Positions 44,510 through 55,682 of a DNA stretch of 64,000 nt are shown here, piece after piece. Numbering within the stretch: position 1 is the first letter of the stretch; each line of letters starts with the position of its first letter. This stretch comes from Dehalococcoidia bacterium (GTDB taxonomy: Bacteria; Chloroflexota; Dehalococcoidia; Lucifugimonadales; JAGWBF01), in the NCBI GenBank assembly GCA_021295955.1, contig JAGWBJ010000001.1, positions 62,001 through 126,000 on the forward strand, given 5' to 3'. Both the position numbers and the translations under genes were made by a program. Below the pieces are notes generated by a model. That model was given only the letters and a program-made list of their open reading frames with translations, did not search any database and was not told the DNA's origin.

Positions 44510-45703
44510 TTACTTGTCGCCGTGCATGGGCCGGAAGATACCGAAGGAGCTGGTGTATCCGTGGAGGAAGGTCGTGCCAGCCACCTGGCCGATCTCCCCG
44601 TTGCAGAAGAACCCACCCAGGGGCATCACCCCGACTTTGTCGGCGAACAGCTCCGTATCGTGGTCGGGCCGGCCGTACAGGTACTGCCCTCGTCCCAGGC
44701 AGGAGAACAGGAGCGCTCCCTCGCAGGGACTTGCCCTCTCCGCGGAGCCGTAGCGGGCCAGCAGGGCCGCCAGGTCCTCGGCGGAGGTCAGGGCGTCTCT
44801 CAGGTGGAACCGCACCCTCTGGCCCTCACGCAGCAGCTCGCCCACCGCCATGGCCCCGCTGCGGGCGTCCATTCCGATGATGTTCCGGATGAGGAAGTCG
44901 CCCTGTTGGGGGTTGTCTATGAAATCGTCCATCAGCACCCCCAGGAACAGGGAGTGCTGCATCAGGCCCTGGTCCCTTTCCTCCGACTCCGAGAACAGCT
45001 CGCGCAGGACCTCCAGGGGAGGCCGGCCGTCCATCTCCTGCAACAGGTTCTGGTTGCTCTTGGTTATGCTCATCAGCTTGCCGACGGGCCGGCAGCCCTG
45101 GGCCACGACCGTGTCCACGATGACGTTTCCCTTCAGGGCCAGGCCAATGGCCCCCTCCCGATGGACCTTGTCCCCCAGGAAGAGGGCGTTCTCTCCCGCC
45201 CTGCGGCCCCCCGAGGCGAGGCCGCCGATCTTTGCGCTCTTGGCGAAGGCGTAGTCCAGCCCCATGAGGAAGTTCTGGGCCGGAAAGCTGAAGGGGTCCA
45301 CCAGGAGGACGAACCCGGGGTCGTCCTGGGCGGTCACGTTGAAGGCGTCCTCCCAGGCATCGGGGCTGGCGTCCAGGTCGGGCAGGTCGTCGCCGCGGAG
45401 GTGAAAGGCGGACAGCTCCACGTCGGGAAGGCTCGCCGCGGTCAGGGACACTCCGTGCCGCTGCTCGATCTCCCTGCCTCCTCCGATGACCCCGCCGGCG
45501 GAGCACCCGAGGAGCAGGGTCGACCCCAGGTGCTCCCCCACCATGGTAGGCACGGACTCGTACTGGGCGGCGAAATGGCCCGACACGAAGACCAGGGCCA
45601 GGTCCGGGGGGCCGTCTCCGAGGGCGCCGCGGACCTGGGCGGCGCACTCCCGCAACGCCTCCTCCAAGTTCTGCTTCTCGGATACGGCTGAAGCCCATTT
45701 CAT
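44510..45703 (-). CDS. FIST-domain sensory protein
   Basis: A 397-residue stand-alone FIST protein: FIST_N (about 1-215, with LLLGCSAGGVIGGGREIEQR) and FIST_C (about 220-390, with GALLFSCLGRG and the end YTSSFGIFRPMHGDK). FIST domains are predicted ligand (amino-acid) sensors and usually are joined to output domains; here none is present. ATG 45703 has GGAGGT seven bases upstream; GTG 45718 is an alternative. Its partner may be the binding protein just downstream. Confidence 0.9.
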   Translation of the reverse strand: MKWASAVSEKQNLEEALRECAAQVRGALGDGPPDLALVFVSGHFAAQYESVPTMVGEHLGSTLLLGCSAGGVIGGGREIEQRHGVSLTAASLPDVELSAFHLRGDDLPDLDASPDAWEDAFNVTAQDDPGFVLLVDPFSFPAQNFLMGLDYAFAKSAKIGGLASGGRRAGENALFLGDKVHREGAIGLALKGNVIVDTVVAQGCRPVGKLMSITKSNQNLLQEMDGRPPLEVLRELFSESEERDQGLMQHSLFLGVLMDDFIDNPQQGDFLIRNIIGMDARSGAMAVGELLREGQRVRFHLRDALTSAEDLAALLARYGSAERASPCEGALLFSCLGRGQYLYGRPDHDTELFADKVGVMPLGGFFCNGEIGQVAGTTFLHGYTSSFGIFRPMHGDK

Positions 45704-45758
45704 CTCCGGCACCTCCACTCAAAGCGCCGCGGCCCGGATGGGAAGCCGCAGTGCAACA

Positions 45759-45767
45759 AGTATACCA
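45759..45767 (-). promoter_or_regulatory. Extended -10 promoter candidate for the FIST gene
   Basis: TGG-TATACT on the minus strand (45767-45759) is an extended -10 (5/6). No good -35 is present. The leader would be about 50 nt. Confidence 0.5.
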
Positions 45768-45800
45768 GACACCCGCTCCGCCTTTGAGCCGTCGCCATCG

Positions 45801-45832
45801 CCCTCACCCTAACCCTCTCCCCCGGGAGAGGG
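45801..45832. repeat. REP-like palindromic element
   Basis: CCCTCACCCTAA is followed by the near-perfect palindrome CCCTCTCCCCCGGGAGAGGG (45813-45832). I recognise this form, CCCTCACCC...CTCTCCC-GGGAGAG, as an intergenic repeat seen in many unrelated bacteria. It lies in a divergent spacer, so it is not a terminator for either neighbour. Confidence 0.65.
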
Positions 45833-45953
45833 AACGATACGGCGGGGTGGCATTCCCGTTGGCATTGGGGCACAATGGGTACGACGCGCTATCCCCGCCG
45901 CCGAACGGTGACGGCCCACCGACGCCAGCGCCTTCGGCAGAAAGAGGCCCCGG

Positions 45954-47999
45954 GTGCCCAACCGCCTGATAAACGAGACCAGCCCATATCTCCTCCAGCA
46001 CGCCCACAACCCGGTGGAGTGGTACCCGTGGGGGGAGGAAGCTCTCCAGCGGGCCAAGGACGAAGACAAGCCCATCCTGCTGAGCATCGGCTACTCGGCC
46101 TGCCACTGGTGCCACGTCATGGAGCGCGAGTCCTTCGAGAACGAGGAGATCGCGGGCATAATGAACGAGCACTACGTCAACATCAAGGTGGACCGGGAGG
46201 AGAGGCCGGACCTGGACAGCGTGTACATGAACGCCGTCCAGGCCCTGACGGGGAGCGGCGGCTGGCCCATGACCGTGTTCCTGACGCCCGAGGGGAAGCC
46301 CTTCTACGGCGGGACCTACTTCCCACCCGTGGACACCCGGGGGATGCCGGGCTTTCCCAGCGTGCTCCTGGGAATATCCCAGGCCTACAGTACCCGCCGG
46401 GGCGACGTGGTCCAGGCCACCTCCCAGCTCCTGTCCCACATGCAGCACCTCTCCCGGCCCGTCCGGAGCCTGGAGCCCCTGTCTCCCGACCTGACGCACC
46501 AGGCCTACCAGTCGCTGGCCCAGAGCTACGACTACCAGAACGGCGGGTTCGGCATGGCGCCCAAGTTCCCCCAGGCGATGACCTACGAGTTCCTGCTCAG
46601 GTATTCCAGGGCCTCCAACAGCCCCAGGGCCCTGGAGATGGTGGAGGACACCCTCCACAGGATGGCGATGGGCGGCATATACGACCAGATCGGCGGCGGC
46701 TTCCACCGCTACTCCACCGACGCCTACTGGCTGGTCCCCCATTTCGAGAAGATGCTCTACGACAACGCCCTGCTAAGCAAGCTCTACCTGCACGCCTACC
46801 AGGCCACGCGCAACCCCCTGTACCGCCGCATCACCGCAGAGACCCTGGACTACGTCCTTCGGGAGATGACCGACCCGAAGGGCGGTTTCTACTCGACCCA
46901 GGACGCCGACAGCGAGGGGGTCGAGGGCAAGTTCTTCGTCTGGAGCCTGGAGGAGATACAGGCCGTCCTGGGAGAGGACGAAGGGGAGCTCATCGCGGGG
47001 TACTTCGGAGTCACAGAAGCCGGCAACTTCGAGGGGAAGAACATCCTCAACGTCCCCCAGGGCGCCGACTCCTTCGCCCCCGAGGCGGGCATGTCCGTCG
47101 GGGAGCTGCAGGAGAAGGTCGCAGCGGCGCTCCCGCCGCTCCTGGAGACCAGGGACCGCCGCATACACCCGGCGCTGGACGACAAGGTCCTTTCCTCCTG
47201 GAACGGCCTGATGATGCGGAGCTTCGCCGAGGCGGCCTCGACCCTGGGGCGGAGGGACTACCTGGAGGCCGCCGTAAGCTGCGCCACCTTCCTCCTGGAG
47301 GAGATGCGCGCGGACGGCCGTCTTCTGCGCACGTGGCGGGATGGGCGTGCCTCCCTCAAGGCCTACCTGGAGGACTACGCCTTCGTCGCCGACGGCCTGC
47401 TGGCGGTGTACGAGGCCACCTTCGACCGGCGATGGCTGGAGGAGGCCCGGTCCCTTTGCGACACGATGTTGGCCCTGTTCTGGGACGAGGGGGACCTCAC
47501 CTTCTACGATACCGGGCACGACCACGAGGCCCTGATAGTAAGGCCCAGGGACGTGTTCGACAACGCGATTCCCTGCGGAAGCTCGGTGGCGGTGGACGTC
47601 CTACTGCGCATGTCGATCTTCACCGGGGAGAGCGACTACTCCCGCAGGGGCGCGGCGTCCCTACGGTCGATGCACCAGTACCTGGGCCGCGCGCCCCTGG
47701 GGATGGGCCACTGGCTCTGCGCCCTGGACTTCTACCTGTCGTCGCCCAGGGAGATCGCCATCATCGGGGACCGGTCCGAGGCGGATACCCGGGCGCTCCT
47801 GGAGGTGGTCTACGGCCGCTACCTGCCCAACAAGGTCGTGGCGGGCGCCGCCGTGGGGACTGCCGGAGACGGCGCGATGCCCCTGCTCCAAGACCGGGGC
47901 ATGGTCGACGGCAAAGCGACGGCATACGTGTGTGAGAACTACACCTGCCAGCTTCCCGTCACCGCGCCCGGCGACCTGGCCGCCCAGCTAGGCGGCTAG
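45954..47999 (+). CDS. DUF255 thioredoxin-fold/(alpha/alpha)6-barrel protein (YyaL/SSP411 type)
   Basis: The 681-residue protein has an N-terminal thioredoxin-like DUF255 domain with [20 protein letters not shown] and CHWCH (C50-x2-C53), then a glycosidase-like six-hairpin domain ([25 protein letters not shown]). The family is widespread but its reaction is not known. The start is GTG 45954 with AAAGAGG upstream, giving [17 protein letters not shown] as in relatives. Length is normal. Confidence 0.94.
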   Translation: MPNRLINETSPYLLQHAHNPVEWYPWGEEALQRAKDEDKPILLSIGYSACHWCHVMERESFENEEIAGIMNEHYVNIKVDREERPDLDSVYMNAVQALTGSGGWPMTVFLTPEGKPFYGGTYFPPVDTRGMPGFPSVLLGISQAYSTRRGDVVQATSQLLSHMQHLSRPVRSLEPLSPDLTHQAYQSLAQSYDYQNGGFGMAPKFPQAMTYEFLLRYSRASNSPRALEMVEDTLHRMAMGGIYDQIGGGFHRYSTDAYWLVPHFEKMLYDNALLSKLYLHAYQATRNPLYRRITAETLDYVLREMTDPKGGFYSTQDADSEGVEGKFFVWSLEEIQAVLGEDEGELIAGYFGVTEAGNFEGKNILNVPQGADSFAPEAGMSVGELQEKVAAALPPLLETRDRRIHPALDDKVLSSWNGLMMRSFAEAASTLGRRDYLEAAVSCATFLLEEMRADGRLLRTWRDGRASLKAYLEDYAFVADGLLAVYEATFDRRWLEEARSLCDTMLALFWDEGDLTFYDTGHDHEALIVRPRDVFDNAIPCGSSVAVDVLLRMSIFTGESDYSRRGAASLRSMHQYLGRAPLGMGHWLCALDFYLSSPREIAIIGDRSEADTRALLEVVYGRYLPNKVVAGAAVGTAGDGAMPLLQDRGMVDGKATAYVCENYTCQLPVTAPGDLAAQLGG

Positions 48000-48032
48000 C
48001 GGGCGGGACTATCCCCACGCCTCGAATGGGGC

Positions 48033-48038
48033 TATAAT
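48033..48038 (+). promoter_or_regulatory. Perfect -10 (TATAAT) upstream of the isocitrate dehydrogenase gene
   Basis: TATAAT about 100 bp before the ATG at 48141. No convincing -35 is at 16-18 bp. The leader would be about 96 nt. Confidence 0.45.
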
Positions 48039-48130
48039 GGCACGGGAGTTTTTCCGCCGTAGGGTCCATTCCACGGCAGCCCCCTCGGCGCACGTCTTTC
48101 CGGCGACCCAGGGGAGGGGGAGAAAGGTAA

Positions 48131-50344
<2,214 letters not shown>

Positions 50345-50363
50345 CCAAGAGGGACGGTAAGGG

Positions 50364-51179
50364 ATGTCGAAGAGGAAACGCATAGGCGCGCTGCTGCCGG
50401 CCACCAACCCCGTGGTGGAGCCCGACTTCTACACCGTGGTCCCCCGGGACGTGACCGTACACTTCGAGCGCATGTGGAACGGCCGGTGGGGAAACCAGCC
50501 GGAGAAGCCCGAGGACCAGGAGTACGAGGTCAGGATGACGCCCCAGGAGGCGAACACCGTCCAGTGGGTGATGTTCGGCACCAACCAGACCAAGATGAAC
50601 GAGGACGTGGAGCGGGGCGTCAGGTCCCTGGCCAACGTGGAGTTGGACGTCCTCGCCTACGCCTGCACCGGCGGGACCTGGCACAGAGGCAGTCTCGCCT
50701 TCGACCGCCAGATGGCGGAGCAGATGGAGCGGGCCAGCGGCGTGCCCTCCGTCACCGCCGTGACCTCCTGCATAGAGGCGATGCGCCACATGGGTACGGA
50801 GAAGATCAGCGTGGCAGGGCCCTACCGCAACCACCACTTGAACACGTGGCTGAAACCGCTTCTGGAGGAGGCCGGGTTCCAGGTGATCAACGCCGAGGGC
50901 CAGCCCTGGATGCAGGAGTCCATGAACCCCAGGGACATCGATACCCAGGAGCCCCGGGTGATCGTCGATTTCGCCCTCACCGTGGCCAGGGATGAGGCCG
51001 ATACGGTGTTTCTGCCCGGCACCGCGTGGCGGGCCCTGGAGGCGGCAGAGGAGCTGGAACAGCGCCTGGGCAAGACGGTGATCACGGTGAACCAGGCCAC
51101 CATCTGGAACGCCCTCAGGACCGCGGGATGGACCGAGCCCATAAGCGGGTACGGAAGGCTGTTGAGGAGCCTGTCCTAA
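50364..51179 (+). CDS. Maleate isomerase/arylmalonate decarboxylase-like protein lacking one catalytic Cys
   Basis: A 271-residue Asp/Glu-racemase-fold protein. It has IGALLPATNPVVEPDFYTVV at the start, LDVLAYACTGGTW with the first catalytic Cys (C101), and GKTVITVNQATIWNALR as in maleate isomerases. The second cysteine site, normally in an SCTNLR-like motif, reads LPGTAWR (Gly219). One-cysteine members of the fold exist (AMDase), but they keep the other Cys. So the reaction is uncertain. It lies 19 bp after mdh and 57 bp before an aminotransferase. Confidence 0.8.
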   Translation: MSKRKRIGALLPATNPVVEPDFYTVVPRDVTVHFERMWNGRWGNQPEKPEDQEYEVRMTPQEANTVQWVMFGTNQTKMNEDVERGVRSLANVELDVLAYACTGGTWHRGSLAFDRQMAEQMERASGVPSVTAVTSCIEAMRHMGTEKISVAGPYRNHHLNTWLKPLLEEAGFQVINAEGQPWMQESMNPRDIDTQEPRVIVDFALTVARDEADTVFLPGTAWRALEAAEELEQRLGKTVITVNQATIWNALRTAGWTEPISGYGRLLRSLS

Positions 51180-51236
51180 AGCGCCTGCCACCCGCCGCAT
51201 TCCCCAAGGACCGACTATCCCCTTAGGAGGACGGAG

Positions 51237-52538
51237 ATGCCCGAGCGAACCAAGGCGGAGAGAGACCTGCTGGCCAAGGCGGCCGAGGTGTTCCCCGGCG
51301 GGTACACCGGGAACTTGGCGCTGGACGATGCCCACCGCTTCATCATCAAGGGTGGCAAGGGGTCCAAGGTCTGGGACGTCAGCGGCAACGAGTACATCGA
51401 CTACCTGAACGGCTCGGGCCCCATGGTCCTGGGCCACGCCCATCCCGCGGTGGTGGCGGCGGTGGTCGCGGCCGCGGAGCAGGGCAGCACCTTCTTCGCC
51501 ACCAACGAGCAGGCGGTGCTGCTGGCGGAGGAGGTGGTGAAGGCCGTCCCCTGCGCGGACAAGGTGCGGTTCACAACCAGCGGCACCGACGCCGACCTCC
51601 AGTGCATGCGCATCGCCAGGGGCTATCGGAGACGGGACAAGATCCTCAAGTTCGAGGGGGGATACCACGGGACCAGCGAGTACGGGCTCATGAGCATATT
51701 CCCCAGGCCCGACCAGCTACCCGAGTACCCCGAGCCCGTGGCCAACTCGGCAGGAATCCCCAGCGTAATCGGAGAAACGGTGCTGGTGGCCCCCTTCAAC
51801 GACATAGAGACCACCACGGCCATCATAGAGACCCACCACGACGAGCTGGCCGGGGTGATCGTCGAGCCGATGCAGCGTATCCTAGCCCCCAAGCCCGGGT
51901 TCCTGCAGGCTCTGCGAGACGCCACCGCCCAGTACGACATACCGTTGATCTTCGACGAGGTGGTCACCGGATTCCGGCTGGCCTACGGCGGGGCCCAGGA
52001 GTACTATGGGGTCACCCCCGACCTGGCCTCCTACGGCAAGATCGTGGGCGGCGGCCATCCCCTGGCGGTGGTGGCAGGGCGGGATGACCTGATGTCCACG
52101 TACGACTCCTCGATGGTGGACCCGGACTCCTACATCCCTCAGATAGGCACCCTCAACGGCAACACGGTAGCCTGCGCGGCCGGCCTGGCCACGCTGGCGG
52201 AGATGCGCAGGGAGGGCGCCTACGAGCGTCTGCACGGCACCGGCCGCAAGCTGCGGGACGCCCTGGAGCGGCTGTGCGGCGAGGCTGGCATCGCCATGCA
52301 GCCCTCGGGCGAGGACGTGATGTTCGGTATCTACTTCAGCGACCGGCCCATGGTCAACTACAGGGATACCCTCCTGGCGGACTCGGCCATGATGGCCTCC
52401 TTCAACACGACGCTCCTGGAGGAGGGGATACTGAAGAGCCTGCCGGACAAGTTCTACCCCTCGCTGGCCATCACCGACGAAGACGTAGACCGCACCATCG
52501 AGGTGTTCTCCCACGCCATCGACAAGCTGGCGGGTTAG
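51237..52538 (+). CDS. Class III aminotransferase, glutamate-1-semialdehyde aminomutase-like
   Basis: A 433-residue PLP enzyme with the HemL-like layout: FPGGYTGNLALDDAHRFIIK, SGTDADLQCMRIARGY, DEVVTGFRLAYGGAQ, and the PLP lysine in SYGKIVGGGHPLAVVAG. It lacks several residues typical of true HemL and begins a different N-terminus, so it is more likely a catabolic amino acid/beta-amino acid transaminase than a tetrapyrrole enzyme. ATG 51237 has GGAGGACGGAG before it. Confidence 0.85.
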   Translation: MPERTKAERDLLAKAAEVFPGGYTGNLALDDAHRFIIKGGKGSKVWDVSGNEYIDYLNGSGPMVLGHAHPAVVAAVVAAAEQGSTFFATNEQAVLLAEEVVKAVPCADKVRFTTSGTDADLQCMRIARGYRRRDKILKFEGGYHGTSEYGLMSIFPRPDQLPEYPEPVANSAGIPSVIGETVLVAPFNDIETTTAIIETHHDELAGVIVEPMQRILAPKPGFLQALRDATAQYDIPLIFDEVVTGFRLAYGGAQEYYGVTPDLASYGKIVGGGHPLAVVAGRDDLMSTYDSSMVDPDSYIPQIGTLNGNTVACAAGLATLAEMRREGAYERLHGTGRKLRDALERLCGEAGIAMQPSGEDVMFGIYFSDRPMVNYRDTLLADSAMMASFNTTLLEEGILKSLPDKFYPSLAITDEDVDRTIEVFSHAIDKLAG

Positions 52539-52740
52539 GTTCGAGGAGACCTTACGTAACGCCGGGCATGGGCCAAATCACGAGGCCCGCTGGCGCTCGT
52601 GCCTAAAACCCCAGGGCTTGGATACCCGCTTTCGCGCGTATGACGGTCTCGCGCGTATGACGGTTATAGAAGAGCTCTGCCGCCAAGTGATCCGGCGGCC
52701 CGTCCAGGCCGTATGAACAGGCAGCAGGGGTCTCCCTCCT
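52539..52740. other. Spacer after the aminotransferase with REP-like element and tandem duplication
   Basis: This 202-bp spacer holds a REP-like stem (ATACCCGC-TTTC-GCGCGTAT, 52622-52641, one mismatch), a 17-bp tandem duplication (52632-52665), and a small hairpin (GCCGCC...GGCGGC, about 52680-52700). No other gene is visible. Confidence 0.6.
52619..52665. repeat. REP-like palindrome with a 17-bp tandem duplication
   Basis: On the minus strand it reads like the common CGTCATNCCCGCGAAAGCGGG-type repeat (here CGTCATACGCGCGAAAGCGG). Half of the palindrome (TCGCGCGTATGACGGT) is then repeated in tandem at 52632-52648 and 52649-52665. Confidence 0.6.
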
Positions 52741-53781
52741 ATGAAGCACCCATGGGCCAACGTCCTGATCCTGTTGCTGGGCGCCGTCGAGGTTTCCACG
52801 GGGCTCCTCGGCCTCATCCACGGCTCCCCCGGGTGGGTCTCCGCGCTGAACATCCACCGGGTGTGCGGGTTCGGCCTCGTCGCACTGCTCCTGTGGAAGG
52901 GCCGGAACATCCTGGCGTCGTTGGCCGGGCTCCGCAAGCGGAAGGGCATCCCCGCCACGCACCTGGGCTCCCTGGTGCTGCTCTCCCTGCTCCTCGTCTC
53001 CCTGGGCCTGGGACTGGCCTGGAGCCACGCCGGCCGCTTCAGCTTCGCCGGGTTCAGCGGAGTGTCCTGGCACATCTACCTGTCCCTAGCCATGGCGCCC
53101 CTGCTCCTGTGGCACACTCTCCGGCAGCGATGGACCCTGCGGCCCCGCTTCTGGGCCGAACGACGCTTTGCCCTGCGTCTGGCGGGTCTGGCGGTGGCGG
53201 GCCTGGTGCTGTGGAGGGTGAGTGAAGCGGCAAACCAGGTGTTGGCCCTTCCCGGCCACGACCGGCGATCCACCGGCTCCTACGAGCGCGGGAGCTTCTC
53301 GGGCAACGCCTTCCCCACGACCTCATGGCTGAACGACAACCCCAAGCCTCTGGACTCCGAGGGTTGGTCCCTGGAGGTCGGCGGTCATGTCCGGGGCCAT
53401 CTCCGGCTGGACCACCGGCAGGTGGAGGGCTATCAAGACCGGCTGACGGCCACGCTGGACTGCACCGGGGGATGGTACTCCACCCAGGAGTGGGACGGCA
53501 TACGGCTCAAGACGGTATTGGAGCGGGCGGGAATGGGACCCGATGCGGCAAGCGTGACGGTCCGGTCGGTGACGGGATATGCCCGCCGGTTCTCCCTTGA
53601 GGAGGCCGAGGGTTATCTACTGGCGACCCACGTGGGCGGGGAGCCCCTGTCCCACCGCCACGGCTTTCCCCTGCGGCTGGTAGCGCCGGGAAAGCGCGGC
53701 TACGACTGGGTCAAGTGGGTGACGGCCGTGGAGGTGAACGACACGGGCAAGTGGTGGCAGCCGCCCCTGCCCCTCACCTGA
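52741..53781 (+). CDS. Membrane-anchored sulfite oxidase-type molybdopterin protein
   Basis: The 346 residues join an N-terminal four-helix membrane part (about 8-30, 36-58, 74-94, 108-127, plus a fifth near 143-160) to a C-terminal sulfite-oxidase molybdopterin domain. The Mo-cysteine is C241 in TLDCTGGWYSTQEWDG. Histidines 39, 96, 111 and 125 lie in or next to the membrane segments and could bind haem b, as in cytochrome b561/DUF4405 proteins. The reaction may be electron transfer between a small substrate and the membrane. The start has no strong ribosome-binding site. It converges on sdhE with 4 bp between stops. Confidence 0.8.
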   Translation: MKHPWANVLILLLGAVEVSTGLLGLIHGSPGWVSALNIHRVCGFGLVALLLWKGRNILASLAGLRKRKGIPATHLGSLVLLSLLLVSLGLGLAWSHAGRFSFAGFSGVSWHIYLSLAMAPLLLWHTLRQRWTLRPRFWAERRFALRLAGLAVAGLVLWRVSEAANQVLALPGHDRRSTGSYERGSFSGNAFPTTSWLNDNPKPLDSEGWSLEVGGHVRGHLRLDHRQVEGYQDRLTATLDCTGGWYSTQEWDGIRLKTVLERAGMGPDAASVTVRSVTGYARRFSLEEAEGYLLATHVGGEPLSHRHGFPLRLVAPGKRGYDWVKWVTAVEVNDTGKWWQPPLPLT

Positions 53782-53785
53782 CCCT

Positions 53786-54673
53786 CTACGCGGGAGCGCC
53801 CATCTTCTCAACGACGGCCCTGGGGGAGATGATGTGTTTCTGCAGCCCCAGGTCCCGGGCGTCCAGGCCCATGGCAAGGCCGATAAGCTGGGGCAGGTGG
53901 AGGATGGGAAGGTCGATGCTCCGCCGGGTCTGTGCCATGGCCTTGGGCTGGTAGCCGTCCAGGTTCAGGTGGCAGAGGGGGCACGGAGTAACCATGGCGT
54001 CGGCGCCCAGGTCGGCGGCCTCGGAGGTGTGCTTGCCCACCATCGCCACCGAGTTCCGCTCGTTGATGGTCAGGATGGGGAACCCGCAGCACCGGGTCTT
54101 TCCCGGAAAGTCCACCACCTGGCCGCCCAGGGCGGCGATCACCGTTTCCAGGGAGGTCTGCCGTTGAGGGTTCTCGTCGAAGCCCAGGGCGTCGCTGGGC
54201 CGAATGATGTAGCACCCGTAGAAGGGGGCGACCCGCAGGTGGCTCAGGGGCGTGGTGACCAGGGAGCCCAGCTTATCCACGCCCACGTCCTCGATGATCA
54301 CCCACAGCAGGTGCTTGATCACCGCCGTCCCCTTGTACTCCAGACGCTCCTCGGACAGGTGCTCGTTAACCGTGGCCAGGTAGCCGGCGTCGTCGGTGAG
54401 GCGCTTGTTGGCCTGGCTCATTACCCCCTGGCACGTGCTGCATATGGTCATGATGGGGAGGCCCAGGCGTTCGGCCATGGCGAAGGTCCGGGCGTTCAAC
54501 ACGTCGCCCAGGAGCTGGTTCTTCTCCTGGAGTACCCCGGCGCCGGTGCACGATGCGCCCGTGAGCTCCACCAGCTCGATGTCCAGCTTGCCGCAGACCG
54601 CCATGGCGGCGGGGTAGAGCTCGGGGCATCCCCCTCTTGAGACGCATCCCGGAAAGAAAGCATATTTGGGCAT
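53786..54673 (-). CDS. SdhE/HdrB-like CCG-domain subunit of succinate dehydrogenase
   Basis: A 295-residue protein with two CCG (cysteine-rich) domains: GASCTGAGVL..TICSTCQGVM and KTRCCGFPIL..TPCPLCHLNL. It is related to HdrB of heterodisulfide reductase and to SdhE of type E succinate:quinone reductases, where it replaces the usual haem-b membrane anchors. It begins MPKYAFFPGCVSRGGCPE. It follows sdhB in the order A-B-E. No sdhC or sdhD is in the run, which supports this role. Confidence 0.88.
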   Translation of the reverse strand: MPKYAFFPGCVSRGGCPELYPAAMAVCGKLDIELVELTGASCTGAGVLQEKNQLLGDVLNARTFAMAERLGLPIMTICSTCQGVMSQANKRLTDDAGYLATVNEHLSEERLEYKGTAVIKHLLWVIIEDVGVDKLGSLVTTPLSHLRVAPFYGCYIIRPSDALGFDENPQRQTSLETVIAALGGQVVDFPGKTRCCGFPILTINERNSVAMVGKHTSEAADLGADAMVTPCPLCHLNLDGYQPKAMAQTRRSIDLPILHLPQLIGLAMGLDARDLGLQKHIISPRAVVEKMGAPA

Positions 54674-54728
54674 CTGATTCCTCTCTTCTTCGACTATTAC
54701 GGGCTGCCGAGACGGCGCACGCGGGCCC

Positions 54729-55682
54729 CTAGCCCAGGTGTCCCAGCCTCCTGAAGATACGGCGGACGTTCTGGACGTTGGGGAGCATCGTGTGCAGCAC
54801 CGGCGGCATCTTCCCTCGAAGCAGGGCGCGGAGCCCCACCGGCGCCATGCCGATCATGGCCGGAAGGTTGAAGACTCCGAAGGTCCTGAGGGGCAGCTTC
54901 AGCTCGTCCAGCCAGCCGCTGTGTCCCACGATGTCGACGAAGGCGTCGGTGTGGCGGGCGCCGGTGTTGTCGTCGTACCCGGCGCGGATGGCCCGGTCCC
55001 GCAGGGCCATGATACGGTCCATGGGCGCCACTCCCTTGGGGCACACCTCGACGCATTCGTAGCAGCGGGTGCAGTCCCAGATGCCCGTCTCCTGGCTCAG
55101 GCCGCCCAGACGGTAGCTGTCCTCGCCGTCCCGCGGGTCCGCCACGAACCGGTACGCCTTGGCCAGGGCGGCTGGCCCCAGGAAATTGGGGTCCACCTCC
55201 AGCACCGTGCAGTCTGAGACACAGGCGCCGCACATGATGCAGTCCATTACGCCGGCCAGGTGCAGCATGTCCTCGTTGGGCGCCAGGTACTCGCCCTCGG
55301 GCTCCGGGCCCTTGGGCTGTAGCCACGGCTCCACCGCCTTCACCTTGTCCCAGAAGGGAGTCATGTCCACCACCAGGTCTTTGACCACGGGCATCACCCC
55401 GGCGGGCTCGATGGTGATGTCCTCCCCCTCGGGAGAGATCTGGGTCACGCGGGTCTTGCAGGCCAGGGCGGCGTGGCCGTTGACGCGCATGGCGCACGAG
55501 CCGCATATGGCGCTGCGGCAGGAGCACCTCAGCGACAGGGTGCCGTCCATGTCCTCGCGGATGTTGATGAGCGCGTCCAGGACGGTGGTGTACTGGTCCA
55601 CCTCGACCTGGTAGTCGGCCCAGTAGGACTCGGGGGTCTCGTCCTCGGGGCCGTATCGCTTTATCTTGAGCTTGACTTCCAT
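54729..55682 (-). CDS. sdhB: Succinate dehydrogenase iron-sulfur subunit
   Basis: A 317-residue SdhB. The N-terminal ferredoxin domain has CSCRSAICGSC for the [2Fe-2S] cluster; CIMCGACVSDC and CTRCYECVEVCP hold the [4Fe-4S]/[3Fe-4S] clusters. It is longer than classical SdhB (about 240) through a C-terminal extension of about 70 residues with basic, amphipathic helices. ATG 55682 overlaps the sdhA stop (TGATG); nine upstream codons would cross into sdhA. Confidence 0.95.
   Translation of the reverse strand: MEVKLKIKRYGPEDETPESYWADYQVEVDQYTTVLDALINIREDMDGTLSLRCSCRSAICGSCAMRVNGHAALACKTRVTQISPEGEDITIEPAGVMPVVKDLVVDMTPFWDKVKAVEPWLQPKGPEPEGEYLAPNEDMLHLAGVMDCIMCGACVSDCTVLEVDPNFLGPAALAKAYRFVADPRDGEDSYRLGGLSQETGIWDCTRCYECVEVCPKGVAPMDRIMALRDRAIRAGYDDNTGARHTDAFVDIVGHSGWLDELKLPLRTFGVFNLPAMIGMAPVGLRALLRGKMPPVLHTMLPNVQNVRRIFRRLGHLG

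Noticed and set aside
45813-45832. Rho-independent terminator.
   Set aside because: It lies between two divergent genes and has no T-run; a REP-like repeat fits better.
51237-52538. hemL (glutamate-1-semialdehyde aminomutase).
   Set aside because: The fold is the same but context is catabolic and no other tetrapyrrole gene is near; I kept a general aminotransferase call.
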